64,000 nucleotides of DNA from Phalacrocorax aristotelis. Lineage: Eukaryota; Chordata; Aves; Suliformes; Phalacrocoracidae. The notes beneath the pieces were generated by a model. That model was not told the DNA's origin. It made no database searches and saw nothing but the letters and a program-made list of their open reading frames with translations. The stretch spans positions 33,901,226-33,965,225 of the forward strand of contig NC_134276.1 of the NCBI RefSeq assembly GCF_949628215.1, in the 5' to 3' direction. The position numbers and the translations under genes were made by a program. This document shows, one piece after another, positions 60,596 through 64,000 of this stretch. The first letter of the stretch is position 1; every line of letters starts with the position of its first letter.

Positions 60596-63500
60596 CATCT
60601 TTATCTTACTAGTGATATTAAGAAAGTTGCTGGTTTTCCACAGCCCTGCAGGTCTCATAGATACAATACTGCTGGTCAAAGGTGTTCACTGAAGGGATCT
60701 ACATTACTGGTTAAGAGGATGATGTATTTGTCTGCTATTTGTCAGGTAGAATTAGGAAGGCTGAAGTAAAAAAGGTTTTCTGATTGAGCAGAATTGGAAG
60801 GCAGAATTAGAGTTGTGCAGGACCCTTGCCTTAGGATTCACGTGAGGCTTAGTCTTTAGTTTCACTTTCATCTTTCTCTTTACACTCCTGCAAACTAAAA
60901 ACCAGCAACCCCCCTAGAGCTACTCTGCTCTGTCACTGGCAAGTTTGAAACGCTGGGGTAAAAAATGGTCAGAAATAGGGCTTTCAGGCAGACCTCACCA
61001 CGCTTGTGCTGAAGCCATCTATTTCAAGACTGTGCAAAGTGTTGCTGACTGTTTTATCAGTATAGATCAGCTTTGCTGTCACCCCGTGACTCCAGTCTGC
61101 CGGGGTGCTGTGGCTCAGATGATCAAACTGAGCTTCAGCTGGAGGATTGCTCAGAAACCAGTATGTTCTGAGATATGCATGTATTTACATGTCTTACAGC
61201 TGAGATTCCAGGCAGGGGCGGGTCTTATAAGGAATTGAAACCAACTTGTGAGAACTCAAAAGCTTTGAGTCTTTCCCTAGCCTTAGCTGCAATACTCCTT
61301 TCTGACAAGGCAAGGTACTGCCGAAGCAATGTCTGGGGACAGCGGATGGAGGCAAGGCAGCAGGTACAAGACAGCTGCTGCCTCTGGTACCCTGTTTTCC
61401 TCTCATGGTTACCTCTGGGATGGCAACAATAAAACAGAGGAGGCTGAAAACTCTCAGAAGCTGACGACATCTGAAGAGGAGCAAAGTGGCCAAGCACCAG
61501 CCTACCAACAGCAGCGAGAGCAGTAGTAAGTAGCAAGGAGCCTGGCTGAAATGGTTTTGCACGTAGCGGGTGTCTGTTCTCCACCTTAATCAAGGTGTGC
61601 ACCTTCAAAGGCAGAAGTACTTTATAGAGAGCCTGTGAATGGGACTGGGCACACAAGCAGCTTGCCCTTGTCCTCTCAGAGCCACCTGTGGTCAGCCTGA
61701 AGCCTACCTATGAATGATGCTTCCTACATGTGACCTGAGTCATTCTGGTAACTTTCATGATGGCATGGCTTACACCTCACGTGATAGCAGCAGCTGGTTC
61801 TGTACGTTTGATATTGCCATACATAGTGTTAGTTTCTTGGCATCTTTTTAAAAGTGAAATTTCAAATCTGGTTCTAGTTCCCTGTTTCCTGTCTCCTAAT
61901 ATTTCATCCTGGAAAGTCTAAAAATACTTCCTTTGGCTTAAGAGATAGATATAGGCTGCACTCCAGCAGTAATCTGAGTGCAGTCCAGGACACAGAACAG
62001 CTTCTAACAACTTCATGCTGACAGAAGTAAAGCTAAAGTTTGAGCCCTCAATTTCATTTTAGGTATCGGGATCTATGCTCAGTCCATCTCTGACTTTTCA
62101 ATGACAATTCTTAGATAGTTTGTATAACCTCTAGCTGGCAGATATAATACAGAATAGAAACAGACAGTAGCGTATGTGTATTTTATGCATGTGTGCTTAA
62201 CACATATATGCTTAGCTGACCAAAAGTAATTGTTTACAGTCCTTTTCCCTAAATGTGCTTTTTCTGAGCTGTTAGTAACAGTGCATATAATGCTATTATT
62301 ATTTTTTGCTGAGTTTGCTTAGCTTGGCTTTTTTCCCCTGCCTTTCAAAGTGCAGCTGACGGAAACTGAAGGCTGTTTCAGTTTCCTTTCCCGTTCTGGA
62401 TGAAGAAGGTGGAGCCACGCTGTGAAAGAAGTAGCAGGCTGCTAATCACAACCAGCCATCAGCAGCTTTCCATTGTAACCCATGGGTGCTTGCCTACTAG
62501 GAAGTAATGATACAGGGACTATTAAGAGTGGGGTAGCTTTGAAATCTGTCAGTGCTTTAATGACTGACTTTCAGGAGAGCAAACAACCATTCCTGAGTTA
62601 CAGTCTATGTTTATTTTCTGCCACTTCCAAACATGAAAGACCCTCTGTCTTGCCTGCCCTCACACTGGCATATATCCTCAGTACAGTGAGAACAGCCCTA
62701 GTTAGCTTATGTATTTGTGCTATGTGTGGTTTTTGCTGGTTTTTTGGTGTGTTTTTTCATCTTTTGATCAGTTGGGTTGTGGGTGTGGGGTTTGGTGTTT
62801 TGTTTTTTTTTTTTCTGGTGGGGGTGGATAGTGGGAGTTTTCCCATTGATATAACTGTGTTTGCCCAGATTTAGTCTGGGGTACAAACCCCTTGGTAGAG
62901 GTTAGGTAAATACATAAATACATAAACAGTTGGTTAGCCTGAACTCCCCACAGAATTTAAGGCTAGAGCAAATACATTCACACAGATTCTGACCAAATGA
63001 TGGGATCCATCACTAAAACTAGGTGAGCTTTTGGGGAAGAATAATTTAAAGCCCTGTCCCTGTTTCATCTTTATATGATGCTTGCAGAGAGAAAGCTGTT
63101 GTGCATCTACTGCAGTGACTGTGCATTTTATGTTTTTTGCTGTATGATACAAAAGATTCTCTCTGTGCCTTCATAAAGATGTAGCAAAGAATTCATTCCT
63201 AAACCTGGAGTGTACAAATTAAAGTCTGCATTAGTATGTAGTTGCTGAGAAGAAGGAATGAGGGAAAAGTAGATTCAAAGAGAAACCATATAAGTGAGAA
63301 ACAAATAAGAAGTGAACAAGACTGGAGTTTGCTTCCCTCCCTCAAGGAGGGGGATGCTAACAGTTTGAAGGAGATGAAGCTGCTTAAACTGCAGTTTTCT
63401 TAACTAACCCAGATTAAAGTGGTAGATGGTGTTGAAAATACTGAAGCAGACAAGGGGAGATCTTTATTCTTAAAACAAAAAAATCCCCATATTTCATTCA

Positions 63501-64000
63501 TTGTTACTACATTTGTTCTGTTATTTCAAGTAACATTTCAAGAAAGATCTCAGATTAAAGTATCATTTTAGCAGTGATAAAACTGACTCAGCCTTTTAGA
63601 CATCAATCCTTTTGAACATGATATTTAAAAGTAAAATACTAGGACACCCTCAGAATAGTCCAGGTTCTCAGGCTCTAGGGTAGCCAAGGGTTGAGCATTG
63701 CAGTTGGAGAGCTGAAGTCATGGGCTGTCAGTAGAAGAAAAAAATGCACAGACTAGCATTAACCTAGAAGGCTTTCAGGAATATGTGTAGCAGAGGGAAC
63801 ATAAGGGGCCCAAGCAGCATACCTCTGTGCCAAGGAGTGGCTCTATCCCAACTTGTGTGGCGCTTGCTATTTTCTGGAAACAGCCAGGATACCATTTTGC
63901 TGCCAGCAAAGCAGGAATTGGAGTCTCTGTTGAAGCCTCTCTCTGTGTGTGTGGTTTCCAGGCAAACTCTCAGTCCCAGGCTGTGCGTCATTGCAGTTGG
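60596..64000. other. Intergenic sequence, no gene seen
   Basis: No recognised exon or long repeat. Minus-strand ORFs of 122 and 143 codons at 61194-61656 overlap each other in different frames and have no domain. A strongly G/T-biased tract that includes a T-run lies at 62725-62827. Confidence 0.45.

Noticed and set aside
61194-61656. Overlapping 122- and 143-codon minus-strand ORFs
   Set aside because: Different frames over the same DNA, no domain, no splice or promoter context; neither has support.
48481-64000. EPSTI1, the expected head-to-head neighbour of DNAJC15 in mammals
   Set aside because: I looked for its coiled-coil exons on the plus strand and saw none. It may lie beyond the window or be absent; I cannot decide from this sequence.
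1-64000. tRNA, rRNA, CRISPR arrays, bacterial operons
   Set aside because: No cloverleaf or A/B-box sequence, no rRNA similarity, no regularly spaced direct repeats and no prokaryotic gene organisation were seen.

Overview
This is vertebrate nuclear DNA, almost certainly from a bird. The evidence is a set of CR1 LINEs with the avian 3' tail (ATTCTRTGATTCTRTG type), two solo LTRs of avian endogenous-retrovirus type, A+T-rich gene-poor sequence with one sharp CpG island, and one multi-exon gene with GT-AG introns. There are no bacterial features (operons, ribosome binding sites, CRISPR), and most long ORFs are repeat remnants or shadows of them.

The one protein-coding gene I can establish is DNAJC15 (MCJ), a mitochondrial inner-membrane J-protein, on the minus strand. 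I rebuilt all six coding exons from splice sites and reading phase: 48151-48050, 41206-41155, 39247-39174, 32882-32806, 26930-26860 and 23767-23697. They sum to 447 nt, i.e. 148 residues plus stop, close to the 150 residues I recall for the human protein. The start lies in a CpG island (about 47380-48480). The 3' UTR runs left from 23696, with candidate ATTAAA signals at 23575-23580 and 23327-23332.

Layout. 1-1083: no gene seen. 1084-2482: CR1 (+) with reverse-transcriptase remains. 2483-14681: long intergenic stretch. 14682-15282: 601-bp solo LTR (-) with a 4-bp target duplication. About 17120-18150: degraded CR1 (-). 18150-23320: intergenic with a short CR1 tail near 22000. 23327-48300: DNAJC15. 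Its intron 4 carries two antisense CR1 copies (28378-29150 and 30840-32122). 48500-54880: intergenic with a rearranged CR1 near 50350-50890. 54881-55464: second solo LTR (-). 56930-57490: another avian interspersed repeat. 57611-60595: long CR1 (-) with nearly complete ORF2. 60600-64000: no gene seen.

The most unusual observation is an inverted pair: 17146-17907 and 28378-29123 are about 99% identical by eye (seven substitutions, one 15-bp and one 1-bp indel), although both are copies of the same badly degraded, non-coding CR1 remnant. Other points are a CR1 tail apparently inside the DNAJC15 3' UTR, loss of the canonical [FY]ADD motif in all four CR1 copies that reach it, a long intronic ORF with a possible membrane segment, a 28-nt Z-DNA-prone tract and a perfect 10-bp hairpin. 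I did not find a convincing novel protein system.
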